From NCBI GenBank assembly GCA_033182465.1, contig CP137318.1:3906001-3970000 (forward strand): a stretch of DNA of 64,000 bases. Reading direction: 5' to 3'. The notes beneath the pieces are model-generated. The model ran no database searches, was not told the origin of the DNA, and saw nothing but the letters and a program-made list of their open reading frames with translations. Below are positions 24,148 through 35,170 of this stretch, piece after piece. The number at the start of each line of letters is the position of its first letter. The first letter of the stretch is position 1. This DNA is from Sanghuangporus weigelae. Taxonomy: Eukaryota > Basidiomycota > Agaricomycetes > Hymenochaetales > Hymenochaetaceae. The position numbers and the translations under genes were made by a program.

Positions 24148-26294
24148 CTACAAGAAGTACGCTTCACTATGACACTCCACCCTCCGACGAGGATATCTCA
24201 GCGCAACCCGCGCAGCAGCACTCTTCGCCTCGGCCGTAAGACTCTCAGGGCCCGCAGCACACACAGCCAGGCTCTTCCACTCACAACCAGCTCCCTCGAG
24301 CACCCTCGAGTCGGGCTTCTCGGGGTCGGGGTCGTTCATCCCAGATCCAACGAATGCACCAGATGGAGTAAGCAACCCGTCAACGAGCCGCCGCACGCTC
24401 GGCTTCTCGACCAGGACGTCGCAGTTCGGGATGAGCGGCACCTCCTCGGGGTTGCACAGGCACGTCACGTACACGCCGATATGCAGGCTGATCGGCGAGT
24501 CGGGCGCGGCACTCGCAGCGCGCGAGGCGATGGCGGAGAGGAACGGCGCGACCCAGCGCAGCGCGCCGAAGGAACGGATACACCACACGAACTCGACGCG
24601 CTGTGTCAGTTCCCCGCTGCGCCGGCCGAGCTTGACGATCCGCCCGACGAGGTCGTCTAGGAGCCCGAGTGTGAACGTCACGCCTGACCCGCCGGCGACA
24701 AGTAGGACGCGCTCGAACGATCCGAGGTCGATTGCACACCCGCCGTATGGACCGTCGAGCATTACTTGAATTGGTGCCCCACTTCCTGTTGATGGCCACT
24801 GCGTCTCAGTAGTGATAGTTTCAGTCACGTCTTTCCCTGTTTTTGATGGTCCAGGGAGGTCGGCAACGTTAACGTGTACACCCTCCTGTACATTCTCCAC
24901 CACAATTTCATTCTCAATGACAACGTTCGTCGCCTGCTCGGTCGCACCGACAGCTTCTTTCTCCGTACCAGAGTCAAGCTGGAAATTATTCTCGCGCGCA
25001 TAAGCATTAAGCGCACGAGTCCAGTCGCCCTGCACCCTCGCTCCAAGGAGCATCTCATGAATCACCCCGATGTCATCGAGACAAGTCGTCGCCTGCGGTG
25101 CGTTCATGATCGTAAGCGGATGACTCTCGAACATCCTATTAGCGACGAAGATGCGCAAGCGCACATGCTGGCCGACACTCCAGCCCGCCGAGCAATCGTG
25201 AACACGGAGGATCGTCATTTGCGCATCAGGCGCGATCAGTGTCGCATCCTTGACGCGATAGCGGACGAGGCGGAGGAAGAGATCAAAGCCGTAAAATGCA
25301 AGGATAGGGTACACGTAAGGAGCCATGTATATCGTATGATAGCACATCGTGATAATGAACGCGGGTACCACAAGAATGCTGACAAGTAACATCAACCCCT
25401 GCCCGACCGCAACGAAAATCAACACAGCACTTACTGAATCAAGCGGAACGCCTGATACACATGAATCCGCACCGGGCGAACCGAGGTCACAGCAAGCACG
25501 CAGAGCAGTGCAAAGGCCGCAACGCCCGACGTCTCCTTCTGCGAACCAAGGATCTGTATTCCATACTCGAGATGGTTTCTTATCCAGAGCGCTCCATGAA
25601 TAGCCGCAGCGAGCAATGTTCCACGCCCAGCCCAACGGTGCAGGAAATTAATCTTCTCGTATCCAGACGAGAGGAGAAAACCGAGCGGGGAGTTCTTAGT
25701 CGCAAACAGGAAAACCGGTGGTAGTTGCGCGATGGCCAAGAAACCAGCACGGTTTGGGTTATCGACGAGCTCGGCATTAAGCACGATGCACAGCACGACG
25801 GTAGTGTAATAAGCAATGACGAGCGTAACTAAGTAGAAGAATGAACATAGGTCGGAACGTACACCAAGTCAGTATCAAGTGAGATTTCTCACGTTGTCCG
25901 ATGTCAAGCCCAAGGAGAGGCACAGTCCACATCGCGGGCGCTTTCAACACAGAAACCCAGCCGGACATCCTCTCAAACCGACTGCTTCCTGCCTGCTTGG
26001 TCCTTCCCGTCCCAGCAGCAATAGGTTCGTATGAGTTCAAGTCCTCACGAACACCGAGCAGTGCATCACGGAACCTGCCGGACTGCAGCGACCAGATAAA
26101 AGTCGGTAGCGCAGCCAAGACGAAGAACGCTGCAGCCGACGCCCAGACGATGCTGAACTTGCGCTGATAAGCCGGGTCTATTTCATACGAACTGTTCTCA
26201 GAAAGTCAGCGTCGTAAGAGTCGATGGACAAGACCAATACAACGTACTTGTAAACCTGGAACTCAGTAGGGATAGAAGGCGGAGCATCAGACAT
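24148..26294 (-). CDS. Ferric/cupric reductase transmembrane protein (FRE type)
   Basis: Flavocytochrome that passes electrons from NADPH through FAD and haems to extracellular Fe(III) or Cu(II). The start is MSDAPPSIPTEFQVYK. After an intron the first helix follows (WASAAAFFVLAALPTFIW). The haem-carrying helices come next, including INFLHRWAGRGTLLAAAIHG, where the HRW..G..H pattern gives haem ligands. YMAPYVYPILAFYGFDLFLR leads to the FAD domain with HPLTI, and then GPYGG and VLLVAGGSGVTFTLG form the NADPH part, with a C-terminal CAAGPESL. A long Glu/Thr-rich insert (about 24800-25010) splits the FAD domain from the GPYGG segment. It converges with the Ctr copper transporter, which suggests paired use. 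Confidence 0.9.
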
Positions 26295-27740
26295 GATGCA
26301 GTCGAATCCCTCAGAGATGACTTTGGGAACTTGTACTTGCGCTCCTGGCAAATGCAGATGATACGATGCGACTGAAGTACACTTGCACGCAGCACCGGAA
26401 GACGGTGACAACGTGACGGAGTATTACCAAAGCATCTTGTTCTAGTAAGCCGTCCCTACTTGGAAAGTATTTCTCACGCAAGGCTGCCAATCAGGATCTC
26501 CCGTAGGCCCTCGATCCACCTAAATGCACATAGCCCGTGCTGAAGCGCGAGATTGTCAAATAAGTTCAGATCGTTGCATGAGCCTCGCACCGAGGAGAAG
26601 GAAACAGAAGTGCGTGCCATCAAAGTAATCACAGCAGAAGGCAGCAACAGCAGACAGAAAACGAACCTGAAGCCAAAATCGCACGAGGCAGAGTGCTTGA
26701 TATCGCTTCTCTCCGGCACAATAGATATGATATGAAGAAGCGCGAACACGCAGCTGTTAGAAAGGCACATACGCAAGTAGAGCCAATTCATTCCAAAAAA
26801 AAAAAAAAAGAGAGAGACACAGTACGTCCCCGCGGGTCGCAGCTAGCCCAATGAGAGGGAGAAGGGAGGAGGGGAGTGCATGTGAGATCTCTGTCAAGCC
26901 AGAGTCACTCGTAATAGGACATTCGTCGTAAGAAACCCACGAACGACAAAGGTGAGAGAACCAAATCAGCACACCGCCCAGCAAAGGAACGAAGCAAGCA
27001 AACAGATAGCAGACACATGTCGATACAAAAGAGAGAAACAGAAAGAAGAAGGAGAAAGAGGGCTACATCGCCAGCCCCTCACACCTTCTCCTATATCACA
27101 TCACAACAATGAGAAAGGTATGCGTACATACACCTCTCATAAGCCAGAGCTGACTTGCTATGTATTTTCGACGCCTTCCTCAACGGGTGAGAGGCGAGCA
27201 CGACAGGTCAGCAGGCGTCTCACGAGGAGTGGGAATGAAAGAGCGTGTGCGGCGGGGGACGATGGGTGAGTAAGGGAGCGAGTCGAGATGACTGAACGAG
27301 GTGTTTCCGCCAAGGCAACGAGGCAGTTTCGCCGTGATGACTAAGATTTTTATTACGGCATATCTAAATCACACCGAATTAGGAAGGAAGAAATAGTATC
27401 TTGTGAGTTGAGTCCCGCCGTGTGTTGAGTCCCGCCGTGTATATGCACGGAAAGTAATCAAGATATCGGCGGTACATCGCTTCTCTCTCCCGTCTACAGT
27501 CTTGGACCCGGTCCTTGCACCAGTACATTTTTAATTGCTTTTAACATCTTATTTACGAAATTTTTCTTCAAACAAAAAATATACGCAAAAATATAATTCA
27601 CTTTTGCACCTGCTTACAAAGTTTGGAGGTGATTGATTGTGTAGAATAGAAAGATTGTTTATGAAGAGATCATTGCCAGAGTCCAAAATTGACATGCACC
27701 ATTCCTTGCCACCAGTATATTCCCACAATGCAAATAACTA
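26295..27740. other. Intergenic
   Basis: About 1.4 kb upstream of the ferric reductase. It includes a poly-A run near 26795-26809, a purine-rich stretch near 27020-27065, and an 18-bp unit (gttgagtcccgccgtgt) present twice in tandem near 27405-27440. The small open frames on both strands resemble nothing known. Confidence 0.4.
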
Positions 27741-27852
27741 CAGCTGGGTATCAAAAGTGACCATCACTGTCACACAAAACGTGTGCCGCGTCGTGCGTCG
27801 TCTCACTTTGTCAGTTTCCACTCACTTCCATCCTGCCCCCCTCCCTACTTTC

Positions 27853-30425
27853 ATGACCCAAACACACTCCCTAAGGTCTCAGCTCGCCTCCCCGGTGAAA
27901 AACCAGATTATTGGGGCCATTATTGGCGGCAAAAACAAGTCTCAAGCAGCAAAGGCATTTGGCATACCTCGGACGACCATAAACAACCTTTTTGCACGCT
28001 ACAAAAAAACTGGTACAACGAAAAACTCGCCCCGAACTGGCTGTCCGAAGAAGATCCGTGATCACGTCCGTCGCCTGCTCATACGAACTGCAAGAAAAAA
28101 CTGTTTTGCGCCTCTCAAAACTCTGGCACAAAGTCTCGATGTCAAAGTGTTAGGGAGTAGGCCCGGGTTTACACCGGTTTGATCCTTTTGCCTAAGCAGC
28201 GGTGTGTTGTGCAGAGGTGATTTTATCTACCCATGTCTGGCTGTACCACGCGGTCCCTTACTAGCCTTCTTAGTCGCAGTCCGAGTTATGGATGCTTTCA
28301 GATACGAGGTGATAGTAAAGCAGATTGGGATTTCCAAGAGGCGTGATAGTACAAAGCACACAGTAATAGCTCGCTGTAGGGCAAGCTTTACACCAGTGTG
28401 TTAAGAGGATCGAAAGATGGAGAAATGAGGGCCTAATCCTACAGCTATTTATGCTCCCAGATATTCCATTTTCCATCCCATTTCTTACTCATCCTGTCTC
28501 CACCTTACTCCACTTTTCTCCACCATTACATCTGTTCCTTTGTCATCCTGCTGTGCTTTGCTCCACTTTGCTCCAATCTTTGTAAGGTCGTCTCCACTAT
28601 GACAGTATTCTGTGGAGTTGCTGACTGAGACAATAGAGGTAATGCTCCGATATGGAATGCTCCACTGTCAGTACTCCATAACAATGTCATTGCCGTCATT
28701 GAGTGGCATCTTTGCTCTTGGAGCGATGTAGGCTGCTCGGTATGTGATTCTTCGGAATTCATCTCGAGGTCCAGCAAGGGTAAGCATAACTCACACGTCA
28801 GTGTTAAGGTGTCGGGTCGGTGTAGAGTATGGTCCAAGGCATATCATGAACTGCATAAGCTCTGCTGGCGGGTTCTGCTGGGTTCTGGTGACTAGCCATG
28901 CTTTGCCTTCGTATCATATATCTCGAATGTAGCACCATATCCTTCATTGTATAAGGAGTTGTAATTGCTTGGTCTCCAGGTTCGCATCTCTCGGTAAATA
29001 AAGGTTTGCCTGTATCGTGGATGCTGGACATGGTGTGTGCAACTCTGGTCTATACCATCCAATCATTCTCCAGATTATCGGGTTCACAGTTCGAGGGGTT
29101 TGAGTTGTGATCGTGAGTTCCTCTCGTTTCTTGGGTACTACTGGGTTTGGTGGATTGGAATGCATTGTATCTTGAAGGTGTCGCTCAGTTTCGATGTGAC
29201 AGTCATGCGTGCCAACTGTTGCCGTGCATACTAAATAGTATACTTCATAAAAGACCATGTAAACTCGTGCACAGACTTGACAGTGCTGAAATGCCAGTGA
29301 GGTCTCCATAAACCTTATTAGCCTTTAGCCTTTTAGCATTTAGGCTTTAGTAGTTGTGCTTCTGGACTTCTAAGAAGTTTGATCGCTTCTTTTGATCGAG
29401 GTCGCTCTGGTTGCTTGGTCGGCGGCGTTAGAGTGGTAGTCCGCAGTAATAGGTGGTCGGCGGTGTTAGCTGTTAGCGGGGTTACGTATTCACTTTGGTG
29501 CTTCTAGCGCTCGGGTGGTAATGGGTTACTGTTGCCTAGGCCGCTCGCTTGCTTGGGCCCATGATAGCTGGCTTAGTTACCGGTCGTGTTTGAAAAGCTG
29601 ATCGTGTAGATCTGTTGATCGCGTCGATCCTGATGCAAGATTTTGAGCAGATCCTTTTACAAAGTGAGCCGTCAGACTATCAGACATGAGCTAAACGCTG
29701 CAGGACTCAAGCAGAGGAAGGCCCGACGTGCTCCATACATCAACAAGGCCCATAGGGTCTTACAGCTAGCACGTGCAAAGGAACTGGTGAAGATTACAAA
29801 GAGGCAGTTGAAGTCGGTCATTTTCTCAGACGAGTGCTATGTTTACCTTGGTTCAAACCCTGGCACCATTTATTGTACACGTCGCTCTGATGAAACCTGG
29901 CATGAGGACTGCGTTATACCATCCTTTAAGAAGTCCTCTGTACGTGTTATGGTCTGGGGTTGCATCATGTATGGTAGGAAGGGTCTGCTTATTGTGCTCG
30001 AGTATCCCGGGGGCAAGGGAGGAGGAATGACTGCAAAAAAATATATTGAGCAGGTATTGGATGGCTGTCTTTTGGATTTTTACAATGAGGTCTGTCGACG
30101 CAATCGGTCTGTTACATTTCAACAAGACAATGCACGGTGCCATATGGCAAAAACGACGCAACGCTGGTTTGAAGAGCATGGCATTTCACTGTTCCCACAC
30201 CCACCCACTTCTCCAGACATTAATGCTATCGAACCTTGCTGGTTGGACCTTAAACGGAACATATGGGCCCGTCGTCATCACCCTACATCAGTTGGAGAGC
30301 TCAGAAAGGCTGTTCTCGAGGCCTGGGAGGCAATACCAATCAATCATATCAATAACTATATTTTATCAGTGCCTCACTGTGCACAGGCAATTATTAATGC
30401 TAAAGGTGGACAAACGAAATACTAA
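27853..30425 (+). pseudogene. Tc1 DD34E transposase, split by an insertion
   Basis: The N-terminal part starts MTQTHSLRSQLASPVKNQII and contains a helix-turn-helix (KSQAAKAFGIPRTTINNL) and a second DNA-binding region up to LAQSLDVKV. The frame then enters foreign DNA at about 28149 and stops. The C-terminal part resumes at VSRQTIRHELNAAGLKQRKA (about 29661) and has the catalytic triad in SDECYVY, QQDNARCH and SPDINAIEPCW. Thirty-four residues separate the second Asp from the Glu, which is the DD34E spacing of Tc1. Both halves are open, with no stop inside them, so apart from the insertion the gene looks recently intact. It is not expected to work as it stands. Confidence 0.88.
28150..29659. 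mobile_element. Unclassified 1.5 kb insertion inside the Tc1 transposase
   Basis: The stretch interrupts the codons for DVKV..SRQT of the transposase. It is bordered by the same seven bases, caaagtg, at 28143-28149 and 29660-29666, consistent with a target-site duplication. The ends (ttagggagtagg on the left, cagatcctttta on the right) are not clear inverted repeats. A reading with TGTTAG..TTTACA ends and a 3-bp repeat is possible too. The minus strand has a 121-codon frame (28944-29309) and a 103-codon frame (28526-28837) that I do not recognise. The class is unknown. Confidence 0.6.
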
Positions 30426-30585
30426 TGGTGGAAGGAATATTATTAGATGCTAATCAATGTATATACATACTTAATTTTGTATAAAATTGTGTTTTGCATG
30501 AGTGGTGCAGCATAGAAGTTGCATGAGCACGATGCGACTTACGGGAAAGCGTGACAGTGACGGTCACTTTTGATACCCGGTTGTA

Positions 30586-31224
30586 CATTCCACCTGTAAC
30601 GGGGCTCAGAAATTCGTATCTTCTCATAAAATGAGTGTGATTATTTGAGGGCAATATATATATTGTCATTTATTTGTATTTGGAGTTCATGGTTCATATA
30701 GTCAGGATACTGAAGTTGAGTCGACCGACCAGAAAGAAGTGGACTGAGTAAATCACGTGATGTCTCAACTCGGCGCTCCGGGAGGATAAGGAAATTTCTT
30801 GAATTTTTATGCAACCAAAACTCAACAGAACTGCACGAAATTTTACATGAAGGATGCATTGGCAATGATGAATGTATTTTGGATTTTATTTTGTGAATGC
30901 GGCCAGTGAAAACATTTGTATTGTATCTGTGTAACAAAATTCTGACAAGGACTGAAAAGTAAGTACACATTTTAGACAATTTATGCTGTAACTCAATGGA
31001 AACTCCATCAATTCATTTGATTTTTTTTCTGCTGCAATAACATGATGATAGGTACATGTCTAATGTGTTTTTGGGATTGAAAAGGTAAAATGTACTACGT
31101 ATTTGGTGGGGTGGTGCAAGGACTGATGGTGGTGCAAGGACCGGTCCATGACTGTATAAATAAAGACAATCCCATCTGACGGAGAAGATAACAAGCCTTA
31201 CATCCCAATGCATTCGAACGGCGC
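30586..31224. other. Intergenic
   Basis: AT-rich spacer between the transposon and BCP1. No gene is supported. Confidence 0.4.
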
Positions 31225-32455
31225 CTACGCCTGCACCTGCATCGACTCGGGCACAACGAACGCAGCACTCATCTCCTCTAACATACTTCTAAGATTCTCC
31301 GCGGGGACGAGCATCATCCGCCCGCCTACGTCCAGCCCGAATGCGTCTTCCCCGTCGCGTGAACTGGAGGAGGCGCTGGACTCGGAGGTGAGGGCGTAGT
31401 CGAGCGTGTGCGATGCGTGCTGTGTAGATGGAAATGGAGATGGTGTGAGTACGTATTGTAAAGGAGGGGACGAGACGAAACGAAATGCACCTTTTGGATG
31501 TACTCGTCCTCCGGATGGAACGAATACGTCGCGCACCCACTTGCGTTCCCATTCGCATTCGCAGATCCGTCGGCGCTCGCCTGCATAGCCAGCTTCCCTT
31601 TCCGCTTCTTCGCCGGCCTCGCCGACTCAGCCTGTTGCAGCTCTGCAGCCTGCTGGGGCGTAAGCCGGTACGTCCGCGTCAGGAAGAGGTAGTGCGTGAA
31701 CCTGTAAGGCTCGTTCTGCGAGTCAAGTCAGCACACGTATAAAATCCCGAGCACTCGGAAGAAACATAAAGAAAAACAAGAGAGATGGACGCACATCGTC
31801 CACGGCCCACTTGATCTCGTCCGTCAACATGCGGTACATCGGCGGGACGACCTGCACGGGCATATTGACCAGCCTCTCGCTGAGCACGAAGCCTACGTGT
31901 TTCTCGGACCGAAGGCCTTCCGGACCAAGCAATGACTGAAGTGTGGCGTGTAAGAGGGGCGACGAGCCCGATTTTTGGAGGACGTATTGGATGAGCGCCT
32001 TTATCGATGGATGGTTCTGCAGCACGATCACGGCATGAGAGAAAGCCAAGAGCGTAAGAGAATACGCCAGACGCACCTGATGAACGTGCATATTCAGCAC
32101 CGTCAAATACGCATACGGATCTCCCTCGATCCCATCGGTCTTCACCGTCGTCCCTACCAGCGGCTGGCTCAATATCAACTCCGCCAAATCATCAAGATGA
32201 AAGAGCTCTGCGTCTGCTTGGAAGAGCTGGGCGAGGAGACGCTTGAGGGCGATGAAGTCTACGTTTGGGTTGGGGTCGAAGAAGTCAAAGTCGACGTTGA
32301 CGAGGCTCTACTGGGGGGCAGCGTGCGTACGTCTGTCATTTAAAGCAGATGTGTTGAGATACGGGAAGGGTGCTTACGACATCGCTGGTGTTCCCGTCGT
32401 CTGAGTCTGAGTCTGGACCAGTAGTGTTCGTTTTGGACTGTTTCCGTTTAGACAT
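31225..32455 (-). CDS. BCP1: BCP1/BCCIP family protein
   Basis: Nuclear protein; yeast Bcp1 is a chaperone and export factor for ribosomal protein uL14, and the animal homologue BCCIP binds BRCA2 and p21. The start exon encodes MSKRKQSKTNTTGPDSDSDD. The family core follows as VDFDFFDPNPNVDFIALKRL, LLAQLFQADAELFHLDDLAE, LILSQPLVGTTVKTD and DPYAYLTVLNMH. Then come LLGPEGLRSEKHVGFVLSER, NMPVQVVPPMYRMLTDEIKW, YLFLTRTYRL and the late FHPEDEYIQK. The C-terminus has an extra Ser-rich stretch before MMLVPAENLR. Five or so short introns are needed. It is head-to-head with the proline dehydrogenase gene, about 145-170 bp apart, so the two may share a promoter region. Confidence 0.92.
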
Positions 32456-32599
32456 GGTCGTATGAAGCTGAGGATCGACGGTGTGAAATTTGACCGGAAT
32501 TGGATCTCCGCTATGAAGCGCCGATCGCCGATATGTCTACAGCGTGGCGGCGGATAAGAATGGGTAATCTGATGGGATATCCTGGATAATCACTTCCGG

Positions 32600-34865
32600 A
32601 TGTCCGATTCATGCTCCTTGACGATGTTCGTGTTCGCTCTGCGTAGAGTCGGGACTCGCTCAAGACCGCCAAACTTAAATGTCGCTCGATGTGCTCGTCC
32701 AACTGCCCGACGTGCCATATCGAGCTTGACGCCACTTTCTCGACGCGTCCGACCGTGTCTCCTAGGCACACTCGCACTCACCAGCGCAGTCTCCGGCTCA
32801 GCGTACCTCTACCTCCGCCAGCCCGTCTCTCTAGATGCTTCACCACCCTCCGACGATGAAACAGGAAACGAAGAACCCCTTTCGACGCTCTTCCGCACGT
32901 ACATCGTCTACTCAATGTGCTCCATCCCCTGGCTCGTCGACAACTCCCCCAAGGTCCTCGACGTCCTCATGTCCATCCCGCTCGTGAAGCAGGTCACAGA
33001 GGCAGTTGTACGGGCTACCTTCTTCGCCCAGGTATGCCTTGAATTTATGCTTCTAATTATAACCGCGTCTAAGATTTAAAAAATGCAGTTCGTCGGTGGC
33101 GAAACGGCGCAGGACATGCTCCGCGTTCTCGAACGCATGCGCACAGAAAACAAGGGCGCTATAATCCACTTCAGTGCAGAGGTGGACGAGCACGCCGCCT
33201 CTTCGGCGGATTCTAGCAGCAAGAAGCTCGTAAACTCGGAGGTTATAAGGGAGTTCACCAGATGCATAGACACTGCTGGGGACTTTGAGGATAGCTGGCA
33301 GGCGAAGATGGGTGAGGGAGAGAAAGGCGCTGAGATGGGCGGGAGGAAGACTTTCGTAGCCATGAAACTAGTGCGTCTGTCTCTATTTGACCCTCTTGTT
33401 CATTGAGGCGTCTTACACCGTCGTAGACCGCCCTCATACCCAACCCGAACACACTTCTCAATTTCTCGAAGCACCTCACGAACACGCGCTCGAGCTCCTC
33501 GCCCAATGTTCCCTTCCCAGGCATACCCCGCCCGACAGACCTCGACATCCTCTCCGTCGACCCGCTCGACCTTCCTCCAACGTGCCCACTCACAAAGGAG
33601 GATTTGGAGTCGTTGAACGCGCTGAAGGAAGGACTATTCAAAATGTGCAGACGTGCGAAAGAAAGAGGGGTTAGTGTCTGTATCGATGCGGAGTATAGGT
33701 GAGGTTCTAGTTCCCCCTTTTCCTAAATCCAAATACTGAGACGAGCGAACTTTCGCCCATGGCGATTCTGTGCACAGCTGGTACCAGGTACGTCAATTTC
33801 TCGAGGAAAGTTAATACCGGTTCTCAATTACTGACGGACGGGCAGCCTGCAATTGAAGCCTTCCAACTCGCCCTTATGCGCGAGTTCAACCGTATAGAAT
33901 TGTCGACTAGCAAAGATGTAGTGCCGGAGAACTCGGTTCCCCCGTCAGGACAGCCCCAAATCTATGCGACGTTTCAAACGTATCTCCGAAGGCAAGTTCT
34001 CAATTCTACTAAAAACGGTATGTATACAGGATCTAACTGAATGAATAGAGCACCAGAGCACCTCGAACAAACGCTCCGCGACGCAGAAGAGGGAGGATAC
34101 TCGCTCGGTGTGAAGCTCGTCCGCGGGGCGTATCACGAGTCCGAAACGTCCTCTCACCGTCACTCTCAAGCGCATACATCCTCCTCCTCCTCTTCGAGCA
34201 TCTCCCCCGACCCGCTCCCGCCGGTATGGGCGACGAAAGCAGAGACGGACGAGTGCTTCGACGAGTGTGCGAGGATGCTCGTGAGGAGGCTTGCGCTCGA
34301 CATCGCAGAGGAGGAGAGTAAGAAAGCAAATAGCAAGAAGGAAGGAGGAGGAAGTGAATACGTACCCCGCTTAGCGCTCATATTCGGCACGCACAACCCG
34401 GGAAGCTGCGAGCTCGTCTTAAACGCGCTCGTCGACGAAGGACTAGCTGTACGTGCTCGACCAACATCCACTGCACCTACAGAAAAAGAAGAGGATAAGG
34501 TCGAGATCAAACCGAGTGTGCTGCGCCGCGTGTGCGTGGGCCAGCTGTACGGGATGTGCGACGCCCTGAGTACGTCGCTCGCGCGGCGCGTCATCAACAC
34601 TACGTCCCCGGGCACAGAACCTAACCAAACGCAGCCCTTCGTGATCAAATGCACGCCGTACGGCCCCCTTGCGCGCGTCATGCCGTACCTCAGCCGCCGG
34701 GCGCTGGAGAATAAGTCCGTCTTGGGTGGTTCCAAGTCTACTCCTGGCTCTGGTTCGAGTTCGAGTTTGGAATCTGGAGGAGCAGGAGGGGCGAGAGAGG
34801 AGCGAGAGCGAGCGCGCAGGGAGATTGGGAGGAGGGTTAAGAGGCTGTTTGGGCTTTCGTTTTGA
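32600..34865 (+). CDS. PUT1: Proline dehydrogenase, mitochondrial
   Basis: FAD enzyme that oxidises proline to pyrroline-5-carboxylate in mitochondria. The N-terminus is basic (FALRRVGTRSRPPNLN), fitting a presequence; an in-frame ATG at 32624 may be the true start. A hydrophobic stretch LLGTLALTSAVSGSAYLYL follows. Later exons give VRATFFAQ joined to FVGGETAQDMLRVLERMR, TALIPNPN, CIDAEYSWYQPAIEAF, YATFQTYLRR, GGYSLGVKLVRGAYHESE, LIFGTHNPGSCELVLNAL, CVGQLYGMCDALS and KCTPYGPLARVMPYLSRRAL. These are the conserved active-site and FAD-contact blocks. The Ser/His insert after YHESE and the Ser/Gly linker near the C-terminus are low complexity. About six introns. Confidence 0.93.
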
Positions 34866-35170
34866 ATCCTATTAGTTATTAATGTTCCTTCCCTTTGGGA
34901 TTGGAGGGCGTTGGGGTTGATTAGACAGGGCTTTGGTAGAATTGTTCGTCAATACCAGCTTCAGAACGAATAGATTTAGAGATTACGTCAGGATAACGGG
35001 TACGCGAGATACCCGAAGACCGGTCGAGCGTCGATCCTCCGCGTCGTGTGTCTGTTTATTGTAATTGGTCGCGTGAATTCTGCCTCCGGTTTGGCGGCAA
35101 TGCACTCACCACTTCCTCTCTCCTTCTCACTCTCACCACCACCACTACAGCCAACGTCGGTATCGCAGAG
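34866..35170. other. Intergenic between PUT1 and the SDR gene
   Basis: A short spacer with a pyrimidine-rich run (ctctctccttctcactctca) near 35116-35135, just before the SDR start. No gene. Confidence 0.5.

Larger units (their letters stand above)
27741..30583 (+). mobile_element. Tc1-type DNA transposon, interrupted by a second insertion
   Basis: The termini are inverted repeats that share GGGTATCAAAAGTGAC and then TCACTGTCAC. They are preceded by CAGCT on the left and CAACC on the right, and flanked by TA at 27739-27740 and 30584-30585. The total is 2843 bp. After removing the inner insertion and one copy of its flanking repeat (1517 bp), about 1326 bp remain, the normal size of a Tc1 element. 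It carries a DD34E transposase gene on the plus strand. Confidence 0.9.

Noticed and set aside
24169-25389. Several plus-strand frames of 110-170 codons
   Set aside because: They are opposite the ferric reductase coding sequence, which has clear FAD and NADPH motifs in the minus frame.
27637-27852. Upstream extension of the transposase frame to 27637
   Set aside because: The extension crosses the left inverted repeat and TA flank of the transposon, so the start at 27853 inside the element is preferred.
28150-28161. TTAGGG at the left end of the insertion in the Tc1 element, suggesting telomere-derived DNA
   Set aside because: Only one TTAGGG unit is present, with no tandem repeat, so it is probably chance.
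34166-34735. A 189-codon open frame on the minus strand
   Set aside because: It is the reverse of the proline dehydrogenase C-terminal coding region, which has clear family motifs on the plus strand.
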